A stretch of DNA of 5,701 nt from Methylovulum sp. (GTDB lineage: Bacteria > Pseudomonadota > Gammaproteobacteria > Methylococcales > Methylomonadaceae). The notes under the pieces are model-generated. The model saw only the letters and a list, made by a program, of their open reading frames with translations, was not told the DNA's origin and did no database searches. The position numbers and the translations under genes are program-made. Within the stretch, counting starts at the first letter, position 1. Every line of letters starts with the position of its first letter. Below are positions 5,024 through 5,701 of this stretch, one piece after another. The stretch is from NCBI GenBank assembly GCA_028713595.1, contig JAQTNZ010000195.1, forward strand, positions 1 to 5,701, written 5' to 3'.

Positions 5024-5295
5024 GGCCCTAATTCAAAATATACCCATTCGCCACCTATTTCTTCTCTTTCTGCTCCTGAAGCTATAGACAGGTTGGCCAT
5101 AACGTCTATTGAAGGGTCACGGTCTAATAAATGACCTACCCCAACATGATGGCAATCGTCAGTATCGTCGCTACCGCCACATAGAAACTGCCAATCACTA
5201 TCCTGGTCACGGATAACTAATAGAATAGGCCTCTCCTTTTGGAACACATGTGGACAGCAGTACACGGAATAATCTCTGCGAAATTTCTTATTCAT
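5014..5295 (-). CDS. Small hypothetical protein, 93 residues
   Basis: No named function. The sequence has the look of a small soluble protein with a recurring pattern I recall from uncharacterised bacterial proteins: CCPHVF (13-18), RPILLVIRDQDSDWQFLCGG (22-41), then HHVGVGHLLDRDPSI (49-63). The four Cys (13, 14, 39, 48) and the His pair could bind metal, but this is only a possibility. The middle is rich in Asp. No membrane segment or signal peptide is seen. The ATG at 5293-5295 lacks a Shine-Dalgarno; a GTG at 5263-5265, preceded by AGAG, is a plausible alternative that keeps the conserved-looking part. The stop codon and last residues (GPLG) lie inside the inverted GTTGGGGT repeat, so the native C-terminus may have been altered. 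The divergent neighbour starts 10 bases away. Confidence 0.65.
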   Translation of the reverse strand: MNKKFRRDYSVYCCPHVFQKERPILLVIRDQDSDWQFLCGGSDDTDDCHHVGVGHLLDRDPSIDVMANLSIASGAEREEIGGEWVYFELGPLG

Positions 5296-5305
5296 AAGGT
5301 TAAAA

Positions 5306-5656
5306 ATGATAAAACAAATTACTAAAGCAGAATGGTATCAACTATCGACAGAACACTTTTATTGTAAACAACTGTGCCATTTGCCATATTCCGTACAAGA
5401 AGTAGAAAATATGTTTGGAATTTCATTTTTTGAATATACGGAGGAAGGCTTAGGAATATGTTACGCCGCTTTTATTTCTATTGAAGGTCGAATGTGTCTT
5501 TTAAAAGGAACTGCCAGTAAGGAAGATAACATAATAGGTGTATTGGTTGAGGTTAAAAATTTTGAAAAAAATTTGGCTCTATATGGGTTTCAAGGTCTTT
5601 TGATAAAATGTGCGGATGGAAACTTCAATCATCACTATAAAACATCTGGTCAGTGA
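5306..5656 (+). CDS. Hypothetical protein, 116 residues, AT-rich
   Basis: I do not recognise the family. The product is small, soluble-looking, without signal peptide or membrane segment, and has a mixed alpha/beta pattern with the segments LCHLPYSVQEVENMFGISFF (23-42) and ICYAAFISIEGRMCLLKGT (51-69). AAGG (5296-5299) lies 6 bases before the ATG, a good ribosome-binding site that supports the start. Its codons favour A and T strongly (AAA, ATA, TTT, GAA), unlike the sulfatase and ATPase genes, which suggests acquisition from a lower-GC source. It is divergent from the 93-residue gene with almost no space for promoters between them. Size, isolation and composition fit an orphan immunity-type or other accessory gene, but no motif proves it. 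Confidence 0.7.
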   Translation: MIKQITKAEWYQLSTEHFYCKQLCHLPYSVQEVENMFGISFFEYTEEGLGICYAAFISIEGRMCLLKGTASKEDNIIGVLVEVKNFEKNLALYGFQGLLIKCADGNFNHHYKTSGQ

Positions 5657-5701
5657 AGCCCACTGTTATGCCACGATCCGGCAGTTGCGTTGGGCTGACG
5701 G
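5657..5701. repeat. Possible start of another palindromic repeat, cut by window end
   Basis: AGCCCA (5657-5662), directly after the stop of the AT-rich gene, is the reverse complement of TGGGCT (5690-5695). The GTTGGGCTGACGG ending resembles the GTTGGG-type repeats elsewhere in the window, and GC content rises sharply here. The element is incomplete, so its class cannot be settled. Confidence 0.35.

Overview
The window holds five complete protein genes and one gene cut by the left edge, set among short palindromic, interspersed repeats. A PEP-CTERM exported protein, the general gene style and the REP-like repeats at gene ends suggest a free-living Gram-negative proteobacterium, probably a gammaproteobacterium such as a methylotroph or its relatives. 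That placement is inference from style, not a match I could test.

Layout from left to right. Positions 1-774 (+) are the 3' part of an AAA ATPase. It is followed after 3 bases by 778-1383 (+), a two-helix membrane protein with a C-terminal domain like the bacterial PH fold; the two probably form one transcription unit. Positions 1384-1895 are a 512-base gap without a gene. It contains a REP-like hairpin, a near-perfect second copy of the last ~72 bases of the AAA gene, a GTTGGGGT-type repeat, a long inverted repeat followed by a T-run, and an AT-rich leader with a 19-base tandem repeat and a candidate promoter. Positions 1896-4046 (+) are a large metallo-beta-lactamase-fold alkyl sulfatase (SdsA1/YjcS type) with an unusual basic C-terminal tail. 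Positions 4050-4688 (-) converge on it and encode a secreted PEP-CTERM protein. Positions 4689-5013 are a second gap with a leader hairpin and an inverted pair of the GTTGGGGT repeats. Positions 5014-5295 (-) and 5306-5656 (+) are two small divergent genes of unknown function; the second is much richer in AT than the rest. The last 45 bases look like the start of another repeat.

The genes do not form an obvious single pathway. The AAA ATPase and membrane protein look like a functional pair. The sulfatase would release alcohols and sulfate from alkyl sulfates; it has no regulator or oxidising enzyme beside it and is bracketed by same-orientation repeats, so it may be an accessory cassette. The PEP-CTERM protein depends on an exosortase encoded elsewhere. 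The most notable structural theme is that repeats sit on or inside the 3' ends of genes: two minus-strand genes take their last codons from palindromes, and the sulfatase tail may result from a one-base change in a C6 run. I found no convincing new multi-gene system; the strongest observations concern duplication and repeat-driven remodelling.
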